Assembly (NCBI GenBank): GCA_016840385.1
Contig: JAEOSL010000031.1
Location: 1 to 31,505 of the forward strand
Source of the DNA: Candidatus Thorarchaeota archaeon
GTDB lineage: Archaea; Asgardarchaeota; Thorarchaeia; Thorarchaeales; Thorarchaeaceae
Length of the DNA: 31,505 bases
Reading direction: 5' to 3'
Part shown: positions 1-8,810 of the stretch, one piece after another
Layout of the letters: every line of letters begins with the position of its first letter
How positions within the stretch are numbered: the first letter of the stretch is position 1
The notes under the pieces: generated by a model
The model's input: only the letters and a program-made list of their open reading frames with translations
Told to the model about the DNA's origin: nothing
The model's database searches: none
Program-made: the position numbers and the translations under genes

Positions 1-262
1 CAACAACGGTCATTACTCCCTCTTCACCAGTAGCAATCTTGACTCCCCGGGTCAAGTCGATGAGTCTTCGTGCCATATGAGCTACAACATCAGGATCCAC
101 ATCAAATAGGTTCACGTAGTGCTTCTTGGGTATCAGTAGACTGTGACCTTTGCTGACAGGAAATACATCCAGAAAGGCCATACATATATCATCCTCGAAA
201 ATTACAGATGAAGGAATCTCACCACGCACAATCTTACAGAATATACAATCATCTGAACTCAT
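1..262 (-). CDS. HIT-family (histidine triad) protein, N-terminal part
   Basis: Partial gene that runs off the left edge; the first 87 codons are visible from an ATG at 262. The protein begins MSSDDCIFCKIVRGEIPSS and continues with FLDVFPVSKGHSLLIPKKH, the usual opening of HIT-superfamily nucleotide hydrolases and transferases. The C-x2-C at residues 6-9 is half of the zinc site common in HINT-like members. The catalytic H-x-H-x-H triad would lie beyond the window, so activity cannot be judged. HIT proteins typically cleave nucleoside phosphoramidates or dinucleotides in the cytoplasm. A TATA-like element about 28 bp upstream and no good Shine-Dalgarno suggest a leaderless transcript. The gene is divergent from the GIFT-domain gene. 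Confidence 0.9.
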   Translation of the reverse strand, partial: MSSDDCIFCKIVRGEIPSSVIFEDDICMAFLDVFPVSKGHSLLIPKKHYVNLFDVDPDVVAHMARRLIDLTRGVKIATGEEGVMTVV

Positions 263-286
263 ACCTGAACCACTGCATAATGCGGA

Positions 287-294
287 GATAAAGC
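287..294 (-). promoter_or_regulatory. Putative TATA box of the HIT gene
   Basis: On the minus strand this reads GCTTTATC, centred about 28 bp upstream of the ATG at 262. That is the spacing expected if transcription starts at or next to the start codon. Confidence 0.35.
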
Positions 295-330
295 TCTTGG
301 TAATATCTGCACAAGCCTCATTAGCGCAGA

Positions 331-338
331 TTTTATGG
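331..338 (+). promoter_or_regulatory. Putative TATA box of the GIFT-domain gene
   Basis: TTTTATGG lies about 25-30 bp upstream of a plausible transcription start near 362, just ahead of the TTG at 373 and the ATG at 391. The call rests on position and base composition only. Confidence 0.3.
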
Positions 339-372
339 TTTCAATACAACTGAAATCTAAGGATGTGTTCTC

Positions 373-1545
373 TTGAGCGGACGCAGAAGGATGATTTACT
401 TCGATCAAACACAAAATGAACGTGGAAAACTCGATAGCACTTATTCAGAACTTGGGAAGCTGTTGAGAGATATTGACTTTGATGTAGAACCATATACTGA
501 ATTCATGATTCTAGCAAAGAATCTCAAAAATGTAGATGTTCTAGTGTTCGGGTGTCCCAATAGCTCTAAAATTCGCCCTCCAGAGATCGATGTGCTCAAG
601 AAATATGTGAAAAAGGGTGGAGCATTGATGCTTCTTGCCCTATCAGGTGGAGACCGCGGACTGATGAATAATCTGTCTCAGGTATCTGAGGAATTTGGCA
701 TAATTTTTGATAATACTGCTGTAAAAGATGAAAGAAATAATGCGGGTCTACCGACGATGCCAATAATCTCAGACATTAAGACACATCCATCAACAGAAGA
801 TCTCGATGATATCCTATTGCCTTCAGCATGCAGTCTTCGATTAGAGGGTAAAGCAATAGGCATTGCATTCACGTCCGAGATAGCCGAACCAATAAAAGCT
901 CCCGTTATTGCTGTTTCAGAGGCAGGCAAAGGGCGGATCATGTGTATTGGAAGTTATGAAATATTTCGAAGAGGTGGAGGACTCAAGCATAAGGGGAACA
1001 AGGTCTTTGCTGAAAATGCGTTCAAGTGGCTAAGTGGTCAAATGCAGATGGCCAAACCTAGCTCTGTTGTGAAGGCTCAGAAAAAGAAAGAGAAGAAAGA
1101 GGCGACAACAACAGAGGGAGCTGTTTCAGCTGAGTTTGAGAAGACTCTCAAACGATTAGTCAATGCAGTGTTTGATTTGCAGAAGGACATCTCTAAGATT
1201 AAGGAACAAGTAGGGAATGTAGATATGAATATCGAACAGCTACGAGACCAGTTCCAGGACTTTGCAGAAAAGACCCAGCAACAACTAGGAGTTATGATTC
1301 CTGCAAAACAATTCAAAACCTCAGAAGAACATAAGACCGCCGACATTGAAACGGACATCAAGGGTCTCATGAGCGAAATCAAATCGGTAGAACAGCTGAA
1401 GGATCATATAGAACAACGCCACTCTTCTGGTGCTATGCCGAAAGACACCTACACTGAACAGAATGAAAAACTGGATGCACGACTTCTGAATCTAGAAAAG
1501 AAGTTAGCTAAGAAACAGCAAGAATTAGCCGAACTCAAGAGCTAG
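373..1545 (+). CDS. IFT52-like GIFT-domain protein with C-terminal coiled coil
   Basis: Protein of 390 residues. Residues 6-222 form an alpha/beta domain resembling the GIFT domain of eukaryotic IFT52 and bacterial GldG. The clearest stretches are PPEIDVLKKYVKKGGALMLL (69-88) followed by SGGDRG, and EEFGIIFDNTAV (106-117), which resemble the core of IFT52 as I remember it. A later GKGRIMCIGSYEIF (185-198) is the usual closing strand and loop. A Lys-rich linker (about 228-243) leads into roughly 130 residues of predicted coiled coil (253-390). There is no signal peptide or membrane segment, so the protein is probably cytosolic or a scaffold. The start is uncertain: TTG at 373 or ATG at 391 (MIYFDQ). 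The last 11 bp overlap the convergent membrane-protein gene. Fold assignment fairly sure; function unknown. Confidence 0.8.
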   Translation: MSGRRRMIYFDQTQNERGKLDSTYSELGKLLRDIDFDVEPYTEFMILAKNLKNVDVLVFGCPNSSKIRPPEIDVLKKYVKKGGALMLLALSGGDRGLMNNLSQVSEEFGIIFDNTAVKDERNNAGLPTMPIISDIKTHPSTEDLDDILLPSACSLRLEGKAIGIAFTSEIAEPIKAPVIAVSEAGKGRIMCIGSYEIFRRGGGLKHKGNKVFAENAFKWLSGQMQMAKPSSVVKAQKKKEKKEATTTEGAVSAEFEKTLKRLVNAVFDLQKDISKIKEQVGNVDMNIEQLRDQFQDFAEKTQQQLGVMIPAKQFKTSEEHKTADIETDIKGLMSEIKSVEQLKDHIEQRHSSGAMPKDTYTEQNEKLDARLLNLEKKLAKKQQELAELKS

Positions 1546-3100
1546 GAATAACTTTCTCTGGTTCATCTTGAATCACAGAATCTTTTGAAGATCCTCTGAG
1601 TTTCATCCGTAAAGTGCTAAACATTCCGCGAAGTCCATTTGTAGCAAATTCCAGAACAAGTGAGAATTGTTTGTGAGCCAGATAGCCTAGAAGCATCAGC
1701 AGTAGGAATGCAAGATAGATGTTCCGACTTGGAAAGAGGATTAAAACACCAAATATGAGTGGATTCAGTATCATGAAGATAGATACTTTCGTTCTTTCAG
1801 CTTCTTGCGTAATCATTCTTGAAACTGGTAAGATTGAGAAGAATGGAATCAGTGCTACACAGTAATACTTGTAGATTCCGCGGGGTGAGAAGAGATGCAA
1901 GCTTATCATCAAGAGAAGTGTTAGAAACAGCATTTTGCTCCAATACTGACGAAGATTAGCATCATCCTTTACTTGTAGCAACATCAGAAGAAGTAGTGGA
2001 ATCATTGCTAGAATGAGAAATACAGTGTAGTAGGTTGCAAGATTTACTCCCTGGACTATTGCTTCTGGAATTTCAGGTAGAGCTAGACCAAGTGTTGCAT
2101 TTATGTTCTGAATTCCAAGATTTAGTGAGATTAGGAGAACCGTAAATGAAATGGGTTGTGAAACATTGGGTAAAACAGACACATCAGTGTATAGCAGGCC
2201 ACCAGGGCGTTGAAAGATGTAGTAGAGGTAGTTACTGATATCTGTAAGGAATGGAAGTGAAACTGCTGCTACAAAGATTAGCACATAAATTGCCAGTTTG
2301 GCAAATTTCCGGAGATCAAGCTCATCTCCAGCAGGTCTCTCACCTTCAGTAGTTGGTTCGGGATTATCTACAGGAGGTTTTCTCAAGAGATATGCAAGTA
2401 AGGGAAGTGCAAGAAAGAATGCAGTCTGTTTGAACAGAGCAGATGCCACCATTGCTAGGGTACCAGCCAATCGATTCCCTCGCATTAGTAGATAGAAGGA
2501 TAGCATTGCAAAGAATACGAATGGTGCGGGATTCAACCATCCGAACACTGTATGATAAAGCACTAGAGGATTGAAGAGATAAGTTGCAGACGCAACAACT
2601 CCAACTCGGTGATTCTTAGATAGAAATGAAGAAATCCCATAGATTGGAATTGCAGTGAGAAATCCAAATAGTGAGATCAGAAGGCCAATGCCGAAGGGAT
2701 CAATCGGGAGCATTACTCCGAGAGCACACATGTAGACATAGAGGGGAGGTAAGAAATAGGGAGTATTGTAAACAGACTCCCCAATCTCAAGGCTGTTGAA
2801 AGCATCAGTATATGGAACGATACCATTCACGAATTGCTGACCCCATGAGTAGTAGTAGAAGTCGTAGTCAAGATATCCCTCAAAATTGAAATATAATGTA
2901 TATCCGAAAAGATCAACGTGGTCAGTACCATTCCAAACAGAACGGTAGGGTTGAGCGGCCCCAGTGATGAAGTCGGTTGCAGCAAGTGAGAATACAAATG
3001 ACCATACAATTGCGGCGATAATTAGTACAAGAATGAAGAGCTGATGTGATTGTAGGAACTGTTTGACAGAAACAATGCGGTCTTTACTGTTCGAAGTCAA
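1535..3100 (-). CDS. GT-C-type membrane glycosyltransferase-like protein, shorter paralog
   Basis: Integral membrane protein of 521 residues with about ten to twelve hydrophobic segments. After the first segment (about residues 20-43) comes a large extracytoplasmic loop containing DYDFYYYSWGQQFVNG and then YFLPPLYVY. This layout (acidic residues in the first loop, then a Y-x2-PPL-x-Y motif) is typical of GT-C mannosyltransferase-like proteins of the DUF2029/PMT-related kind, which move sugars from polyprenyl-phosphate donors outside the membrane. SALFKQTAFFLALPLL also matches that superfamily. The start is TTG at 3100 with a GAGGG Shine-Dalgarno 9 bp upstream. It lies 18 bp downstream of its longer paralog and is probably co-transcribed. 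Donor and acceptor cannot be told from sequence. Confidence 0.75.
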   Translation of the reverse strand: MTSNSKDRIVSVKQFLQSHQLFILVLIIAAIVWSFVFSLAATDFITGAAQPYRSVWNGTDHVDLFGYTLYFNFEGYLDYDFYYYSWGQQFVNGIVPYTDAFNSLEIGESVYNTPYFLPPLYVYMCALGVMLPIDPFGIGLLISLFGFLTAIPIYGISSFLSKNHRVGVVASATYLFNPLVLYHTVFGWLNPAPFVFFAMLSFYLLMRGNRLAGTLAMVASALFKQTAFFLALPLLAYLLRKPPVDNPEPTTEGERPAGDELDLRKFAKLAIYVLIFVAAVSLPFLTDISNYLYYIFQRPGGLLYTDVSVLPNVSQPISFTVLLISLNLGIQNINATLGLALPEIPEAIVQGVNLATYYTVFLILAMIPLLLLMLLQVKDDANLRQYWSKMLFLTLLLMISLHLFSPRGIYKYYCVALIPFFSILPVSRMITQEAERTKVSIFMILNPLIFGVLILFPSRNIYLAFLLLMLLGYLAHKQFSLVLEFATNGLRGMFSTLRMKLRGSSKDSVIQDEPEKVIPSS

Positions 3101-3118
3101 AACATATTCCCTCTTTGA

Positions 3119-5350
3119 TTACTGAACTGCGGTTTCAATTTCCATAGATTCTGAAACATCTGTTTCATCAACGGTCTTTTCTGAATCCATGAATTCTAGT
3201 AGGACAAACATGATGTAGAGAACCAATCCCGCAATGCATGCTAGACCAAGATTATACATCACGGCGTTTTCGAGGAAAGCCCAGGTCAATGTTCCAATGG
3301 ATGCACCAGAGATTAGGATGAGTCCCGTAATCAATCGGATGTGTTTCTTCATCTTAAGAACCACCGAGAGCGCCCAGAACGCCATCAATGTACCTGAAAT
3401 AACCAGTGCTTGTCTTTCAAGAAATACATCAAAATTCCAGCTTAGAATATAGGTAATCAATCCAAAGATCAGAACTAAGGCAGCGATGGTGGAAGATAGT
3501 GTCATGAGGACATAGCTTAGATCAGTTCGTTTTTCTTTTTCAGATAATAGACCATTGACCGCTATTGAGAGCATCTGAGCTCCAATCACAATCATGGCTC
3601 CTCCCACCATGAAGAATAGAAGTATCTCTGAAATTGCAGCTGATACTCTTGCAAAGCAGATGGATGTTCCAAGGAAGAGTAACATTGCACCCATCAGGAG
3701 CGAGGATATGATAATGAGGTGCTCCAAAATTCGCTTTCTTAGCAAGACCGGAGAGTCATAACGCAAATCGATTGTTTCGAACTCTATTTTGATTCTGCTT
3801 GAAATTTGATTCTTCAAGAATCGGAAAGGCCGCTTTGCAATATCGTACAGACGATCGATTACTGGAGCAAGAATGTAGAGAATGAATATCAGAACTACAT
3901 AGAAGAGGTAGATGTTCCTGTCGGGAATCAGAATAAGAAGTGTGAAAGCAAAGGGCATCAAAAACATCGACAGAGAAACAGGAACGTGATCATCCTTACT
4001 GTTTATCATTCGTCCGGAAGCAAAGATTGCAAAGAACGGTCCGAACATGACAAAGTAATACTTGAAGACACCACGAGGTCCAAACAAGCTAACCCAAAAC
4101 ATGAGAAGCATTGTTAGGAATAGCAGTCTGCGCATGAATACTCGGTGGTCACCTTCCATCTTATCTAGAAGAACCATCAATCCTGCAATAACAACAACTC
4201 CGAAGATGAGAGGAGCACTTGTGATCAATATTTGTTCCATAATGGATGCTACGTCGGGCATTCCAGCACCGACTGCAAGTACGGGAAGTGTTTCGGGTAC
4301 ACCATAACCTGGCATATCAGTAAAATTCTCAAGTGTGAAATGACCCGCTGCTAGTTGCCAATAATCCCAGAAGTGGGGTTGTGTAATTAGAGTAGGAAGC
4401 ATAATCGCGCCAGCATAAGAAACAGCCACCACTACACTCACTGCAAATGCTCGGAAGTCGAAGTACTTGGTGAGGAATGAGAACCTGCCTGTATCAGGGT
4501 CTGGAAGGGGACCTTCTGAATCAAGCACAAGATCAGGTTTTTTCCGTTCACGCAATAACAGGAAAATGACTAGTGGAATCCCGAGAAACCACGCAGTCTG
4601 TTTGAACAGAGCTGCAGTCACTATCAGGATGGTGCCAGTATGTCTTCTATTCTTCAATAGAGCATAGAAACCTGCAAAGAAGAAGAAGTAGAATGCTGAA
4701 GGATTAAGCCAGAGATAGTCGACGTGATAAAGAACAAGAGGGTTGAGGAGATATGTTAATGCAGCTATCTCACCTACCCGAGGATTGTCTGAGAGGTTTC
4801 TGGCAATACCATAAACAGGTAATGCCGTGAGATATCCAAAAGACCCCAGCAAAAGACCAATCCCCCAGTTTCCAGGACCAATTAAATTCTCAAGCAATAT
4901 TCCAGCACTATAGAGATATGCAGTTAGAGGGGGAAACATATAGAGGCCGTTTTCATTGGTTATACCATCCATTGTCAGGGTCCCAAATTCCTCGGAATAT
5001 GGCAGCACGCCATTGAGTAAGTTGTTACCCCAATGAACGTAGAAGAAGGAATAGTCTGTATATCCTTCCAATTGATAATCTATTGTGTATCCGAAGAAAT
5101 TGAACTCAGATGTTCCAGGGTAAGATCCTAGCCAGACCCCTCTCGAGTTCCAACCACTTGAATTCAGATAGTCCACTAAAGCTATATTGAAGACTACCGC
5201 CCAAACGATGTACCCAATCAACAGGACTGCAATAAGATAACGGTACTCACTGATGAGCTGAGCTAGTCTACGCCCACTACGAAAGAAGAGATTATCCATT
5301 CTTTGGATGCCGGTTGTCAATCGAGTTCTGTATTTTTTTTGGGCGTCCAT
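3119..5350 (-). CDS. GT-C-type membrane glycosyltransferase-like protein with extra C-terminal membrane domain
   Basis: Integral membrane protein of 743 residues. The first 520 residues are a clear paralog of the next gene: both carry a FFGYT or LFGYT stretch, then E-G-Y-x-D-Y, then W-G-x2-x2-N-G, then a FPPL or LPPL motif, then LFKQTA. The C-terminal 200 residues, missing from the paralog, add about six more membrane segments after a soluble linker (about 525-560) and end in an acidic tail. The likely role is a polyprenyl-phosphate-sugar dependent transferase making surface glycans or glycolipids; this is family inference only. ATG at 5350 has no Shine-Dalgarno, but a TATA-like element lies about 31 bp upstream, so the mRNA may be leaderless. 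First gene of a two-gene operon. Confidence 0.75.
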   Translation of the reverse strand: MDAQKKYRTRLTTGIQRMDNLFFRSGRRLAQLISEYRYLIAVLLIGYIVWAVVFNIALVDYLNSSGWNSRGVWLGSYPGTSEFNFFGYTIDYQLEGYTDYSFFYVHWGNNLLNGVLPYSEEFGTLTMDGITNENGLYMFPPLTAYLYSAGILLENLIGPGNWGIGLLLGSFGYLTALPVYGIARNLSDNPRVGEIAALTYLLNPLVLYHVDYLWLNPSAFYFFFFAGFYALLKNRRHTGTILIVTAALFKQTAWFLGIPLVIFLLLRERKKPDLVLDSEGPLPDPDTGRFSFLTKYFDFRAFAVSVVVAVSYAGAIMLPTLITQPHFWDYWQLAAGHFTLENFTDMPGYGVPETLPVLAVGAGMPDVASIMEQILITSAPLIFGVVVIAGLMVLLDKMEGDHRVFMRRLLFLTMLLMFWVSLFGPRGVFKYYFVMFGPFFAIFASGRMINSKDDHVPVSLSMFLMPFAFTLLILIPDRNIYLFYVVLIFILYILAPVIDRLYDIAKRPFRFLKNQISSRIKIEFETIDLRYDSPVLLRKRILEHLIIISSLLMGAMLLFLGTSICFARVSAAISEILLFFMVGGAMIVIGAQMLSIAVNGLLSEKEKRTDLSYVLMTLSSTIAALVLIFGLITYILSWNFDVFLERQALVISGTLMAFWALSVVLKMKKHIRLITGLILISGASIGTLTWAFLENAVMYNLGLACIAGLVLYIMFVLLEFMDSEKTVDETDVSESMEIETAVQ

Positions 5351-5377
5351 GTATCAAAGGCAATATGCGTGACTCAT

Positions 5378-5385
5378 TAATATTT
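5378..5385 (-). promoter_or_regulatory. Putative TATA box for the GT-C gene pair
   Basis: The minus strand reads AAATATTA, centred about 31 bp upstream of the ATG at 5350. No ribosome-binding site is visible between the two, which fits near-leaderless transcription. It sits in the short gap after the end of rad50. Confidence 0.4.
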
Positions 5386-5410
5386 GGCCTTAAGCGGAAA
5401 TGCTTCTGAA

Positions 5411-7492
5411 TTACATTTCTAAGGTCGCTGTGCTACTTGAGCCCTCTTTTGCAACTTCAATTACGGGTACTCCTTCCCAACCTTGAACATCGGTATGTGT
5501 AATGAGGAATATCTGTTCGAAATTCTTGTCGTTGACAAGATTAGTGACAACAGATTCACGCCGCATCTTGTCCAGACCACCGAGAGGTTCATCTAATAGA
5601 ACACTTCGTACTCTTGGAGTGATTATAGGACTATCTCGAAGAGGTCGAATACTACTCATTGTTCTGCTGATCCCAAGACGAAGACCCAAGCTTATTGCAG
5701 TTCTATCTCCATAGCTTAACTGACCTGTTTTCTTCCAAGCTTGATCACGTTCGTCCCAGATTTTAAGAAGTAGGCCAGGTCCAGATCGTTTTGTTGATTG
5801 GGTAGGTTCCAGATCGATGCTTGTATATTGACCATTGGTGAAGAAACGAACGTATTGATTGGTTGCACTTCTAATGATGCCGATGAGTCTTTTCTGAAAT
5901 ACATAATCAGCAACAAACCCACTAACGAGTTTGCGTCTCACATACTTGGCATGTTCATTAATTCTTTTCAGGTCCTCAATCTCTGCACCCATCTGTTTCA
6001 TGAGTGCTTCCTTCCCCTCATAATCTGAAATCAGTAATTGCTCTCTCTGAATGTTGTCTTCAATTTCCTTGGTGCTCTTCTTTGCTTCTACCAATGTGCT
6101 CTCGAATTTTGCTACTTTCATTTGAAGATCAGATACACTGGTCACATTGAACTTCTTCAGAAGAGCGTCAATATCGGATACTCCAACGGTATCCAAGATT
6201 TTCACGAGTTCTTCTTCATGCTGTGTTATTTTAGATTGAATATCATCAACAAGTTTCTTCGTATCCATTGCTTTCTTTGTAGCATCATTAGATGTTACAA
6301 TCTCACGTAATCGCTCTTCCATTTGTTTCGAGCTAGTAACCTGTTCTTTACGTTGTTTCTCAAGTCCCTTGATTTTTGTATCTCCAGATTTCATTTCTTT
6401 CTTGTATTCAACAACAAGTGCATCTCGCTCTTTGGGGGACAGTGGCTTGGAACATGTTGGACAGGTGGTATCATTTTCATCACTACGAGAACTTGTGAGT
6501 GTAGCAACTTTTTCTTTAAGGTCCCGGTTAATCCCAGAGATTTGACCAATTTCCTGATCAATTACTTGCTTCTGTGAATCGACCTCTTCCCTCTCAGTTT
6601 CTGTTCGTTCTTTCACTTTCTTCAACGAATCTAACCGTGCTTGAACCAATGCCTCATCTGCAGCAAGTAATCCTGCCTTGGTCAAGTCGGTTTGAAGTTC
6701 TTTGCTACGCCTTTCAAAATCGCGATTATCTTGGTCCAACTTGCGTTTGATTTCACTAATCTTACGAAGTGAGGGAGCATCAGGGATATCCTTCAGTAGT
6801 TCCTCTGTAGAAGTTATCTCCTCATTTCTTTGCTTTACTGATTCTGTGAACTTAGTTATTCGGTGTTCACACTGTTTAACCTGTTCTCGAATGGTTTCGG
6901 GAGGTTGATAGTCTTCAGATAGAGCGTAGATTTTGCTGTCAAGATTAGACTCGAAATGATCCAAATGATTGGTCATTTTGTTGAGAATTTCAATATCATA
7001 AATATCGACTAGGAGTTTCCTCAGTACTGTGGGTGTCGCATTTGCAATCGCTGCAACCTCACCCTGTCTGACTAATAGAGTATTCAATGCCTGTTTCAAT
7101 TCAAGACAAAGAATCTCATCCAGTTTTGTTCCAACGGACGTACTCTTGTCAGCAATCCGCTTCCATGCTTTTTCCTGCTTCATAAATAGAACAACAGCCA
7201 TTCCATCAGCGGGATTGTACGTTCTATCTATCTTATATCGAGCACCTGCAACTTCGAATTGGAGAATAACTCGAGTAAAAGTCGAGCTAAAACTAATTAG
7301 TTCATCATTATTGAGACCTACAGAAGTTGCACCCCATAGACACCAAAGAATCGATTCAAAGAGTGATGATTTTCCAGTGGAGTTGAGTCCTTTGACTATC
7401 ACTAAACCTTCTGGAAACTCAATATCATCTTGGGGTAAGACAAGATCACGAAATGGCTTGAAGTTCTTGACCTCTAACTTCAGGAGTTTCAT
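5411..7492 (-). CDS. rad50: DNA double-strand break repair ATPase Rad50
   Basis: SMC-like ATPase that partners Mre11 to tether and process DNA ends. Walker A is GLNSTGKSS at residues 35-43. A long coiled coil follows, with the zinc hook CPTC at 344-347 at its apex, then the returning coil. The C-terminal lobe holds the signature region LSYGDRTAISLGLR (593 on), Walker B SVLLDEP and D-loop GGLD (about 631-641), and a switch histidine in LITHTD. Two oddities: at 693 residues it is shorter than many archaeal Rad50 proteins, implying shorter coils, and the signature reads LSYGDR where LSGGE-type sequence is usual. The start codon overlaps the mre11 stop by one base (TAATG), so translation is probably coupled. 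Last gene of the operon. Confidence 0.97.
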   Translation of the reverse strand: MKLLKLEVKNFKPFRDLVLPQDDIEFPEGLVIVKGLNSTGKSSLFESILWCLWGATSVGLNNDELISFSSTFTRVILQFEVAGARYKIDRTYNPADGMAVVLFMKQEKAWKRIADKSTSVGTKLDEILCLELKQALNTLLVRQGEVAAIANATPTVLRKLLVDIYDIEILNKMTNHLDHFESNLDSKIYALSEDYQPPETIREQVKQCEHRITKFTESVKQRNEEITSTEELLKDIPDAPSLRKISEIKRKLDQDNRDFERRSKELQTDLTKAGLLAADEALVQARLDSLKKVKERTETEREEVDSQKQVIDQEIGQISGINRDLKEKVATLTSSRSDENDTTCPTCSKPLSPKERDALVVEYKKEMKSGDTKIKGLEKQRKEQVTSSKQMEERLREIVTSNDATKKAMDTKKLVDDIQSKITQHEEELVKILDTVGVSDIDALLKKFNVTSVSDLQMKVAKFESTLVEAKKSTKEIEDNIQREQLLISDYEGKEALMKQMGAEIEDLKRINEHAKYVRRKLVSGFVADYVFQKRLIGIIRSATNQYVRFFTNGQYTSIDLEPTQSTKRSGPGLLLKIWDERDQAWKKTGQLSYGDRTAISLGLRLGISRTMSSIRPLRDSPIITPRVRSVLLDEPLGGLDKMRRESVVTNLVNDKNFEQIFLITHTDVQGWEGVPVIEVAKEGSSSTATLEM

Positions 7493-8799
7493 TATTCGTC
7501 CTCCTGTAGTGCATCTGAGGTCATTTTGCCCTCTCGCTTGCCAACAGCAAACTCCAGAGAAGTGACTGCAATTTTTGTAAGTGTTTCAACATCGAAGTTC
7601 TTGTCTATCTCCAGAGTTTCAAGATATCCTTTGAAGTCAGCTTCTGGATCTTCAATTAAAAACTCTGACTCAATCTCAGGATACGACGCAGCAATATACT
7701 CTGCATCAGCGGATTGTCGAAGGTCCCAAACAAACTGAGCAACATTGTACTTTGAGTTGTGAGAGAGAACTTTCTGACGAGAGTTCTCAAGAGCAATCCC
7801 CAAATCAAATCCAGTTAACCGTTTCGAATTTCCTTCAAAGACTAAGCGAACTCGTGCTGCAGTAACGGGGTCCCACTTAGTCACAAGATCTTTCTGTGAG
7901 AACCACCCTTCAACCCTTTCAACAACAGATTCTACAGTATCATCCTCGTTGATAGGAATCTTGTCGTTCAATACTGGTCGTTTAAATTCCAGAGGATATT
8001 GTGTAATCTCGGGATCCTTTCCTGCGTCAATATCAACGATCAAGAATCCTTTCTTGTAAGAGGTTTCATCGAATCTCCATCTCTCAGGAGACCCTGCATA
8101 CCAGGCATTCGGGGAGTGTTTTACCTGCCTATGATCATGACCTAGTGCAATGTAGTCATAGTCCATGCTGAAAATAGCACTGTAGAGAGTGTCATCAAGT
8201 TTCATTCCATGTGTCACAGCTACAGTAGGTCGTAAACGCTCACGTTTCTGATGAGTTGTAATCCAATCATCATAGATATCGATCATATTGGAGGACCGAA
8301 GAACCGCAGAATCTATGAATGGAAAACAGAAGACATCCAGATTCTCAAATGAAAATTCCAGAGGTTTTCCTTCTCTGATTGCTTGTTTCAAATCTTGTTG
8401 TGTTGCTACACGAAGACCAGGTACACCAAGTCTGAGACTCTCAAGTAAGGAAACCTCATAGAATTTGAACAGGCCATGATTTCCCTCGATGATGACTACT
8501 GGAATTTGAGTCTTCTTAATGAATTCCTGAAGGACTCTCATAGCAGTGATTTGTGCATGAATTGGTGGTTGTGAGGGATTTCCTTCCCATGGAGAGTTGT
8601 ATAGGTCTCCTGAATGAATAACAACATCCACTGGTGGGTCAAGTTCTGCAATCTTATCAAAAAGCTCTGCAAATCTCTCGTAGAAGTCACTCTCTAAGAG
8701 TTGAGTCTTCATTTCTTCAGCCCAAATATTGTGACGTACACCATTCCTAGGTCTACTTCCAAGATGAGTGTCAGAGATGTGAGCGATTCGTGCAGGCAT
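7492..8799 (-). CDS. mre11: DNA double-strand break repair nuclease Mre11
   Basis: Calcineurin-like Mn-dependent nuclease and partner of Rad50. All phosphoesterase motifs are present in order: ISDTHLG (D10, H12), HSGDLYN, EGNHG, VTHGM and ALGHDHR. The metal site is therefore intact, unlike several other metalloenzyme folds in this window. The capping domain and a C-terminal helical Rad50-binding region follow. Length (about 435 residues) is normal for archaeal Mre11. Start: ATG at 8799 follows a GAGG Shine-Dalgarno that overlaps the herA stop; an adjacent in-frame TTG at 8802 cannot be excluded. It lies 11 bp after herA and one base overlaps rad50, so the operon is tightly packed. Confidence 0.97.
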   Translation of the reverse strand: MPARIAHISDTHLGSRPRNGVRHNIWAEEMKTQLLESDFYERFAELFDKIAELDPPVDVVIHSGDLYNSPWEGNPSQPPIHAQITAMRVLQEFIKKTQIPVVIIEGNHGLFKFYEVSLLESLRLGVPGLRVATQQDLKQAIREGKPLEFSFENLDVFCFPFIDSAVLRSSNMIDIYDDWITTHQKRERLRPTVAVTHGMKLDDTLYSAIFSMDYDYIALGHDHRQVKHSPNAWYAGSPERWRFDETSYKKGFLIVDIDAGKDPEITQYPLEFKRPVLNDKIPINEDDTVESVVERVEGWFSQKDLVTKWDPVTAARVRLVFEGNSKRLTGFDLGIALENSRQKVLSHNSKYNVAQFVWDLRQSADAEYIAASYPEIESEFLIEDPEADFKGYLETLEIDKNFDVETLTKIAVTSLEFAVGKREGKMTSDALQEDE

Positions 8800-8810
8800 C
8801 AAGTCATTCC

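Noticed and set aside
7029..7565. 178-codon open frame on the plus strand
   Set aside because: It lies antisense to the rad50 and mre11 genes, whose motifs are unambiguous. No domain or ribosome site supports it.
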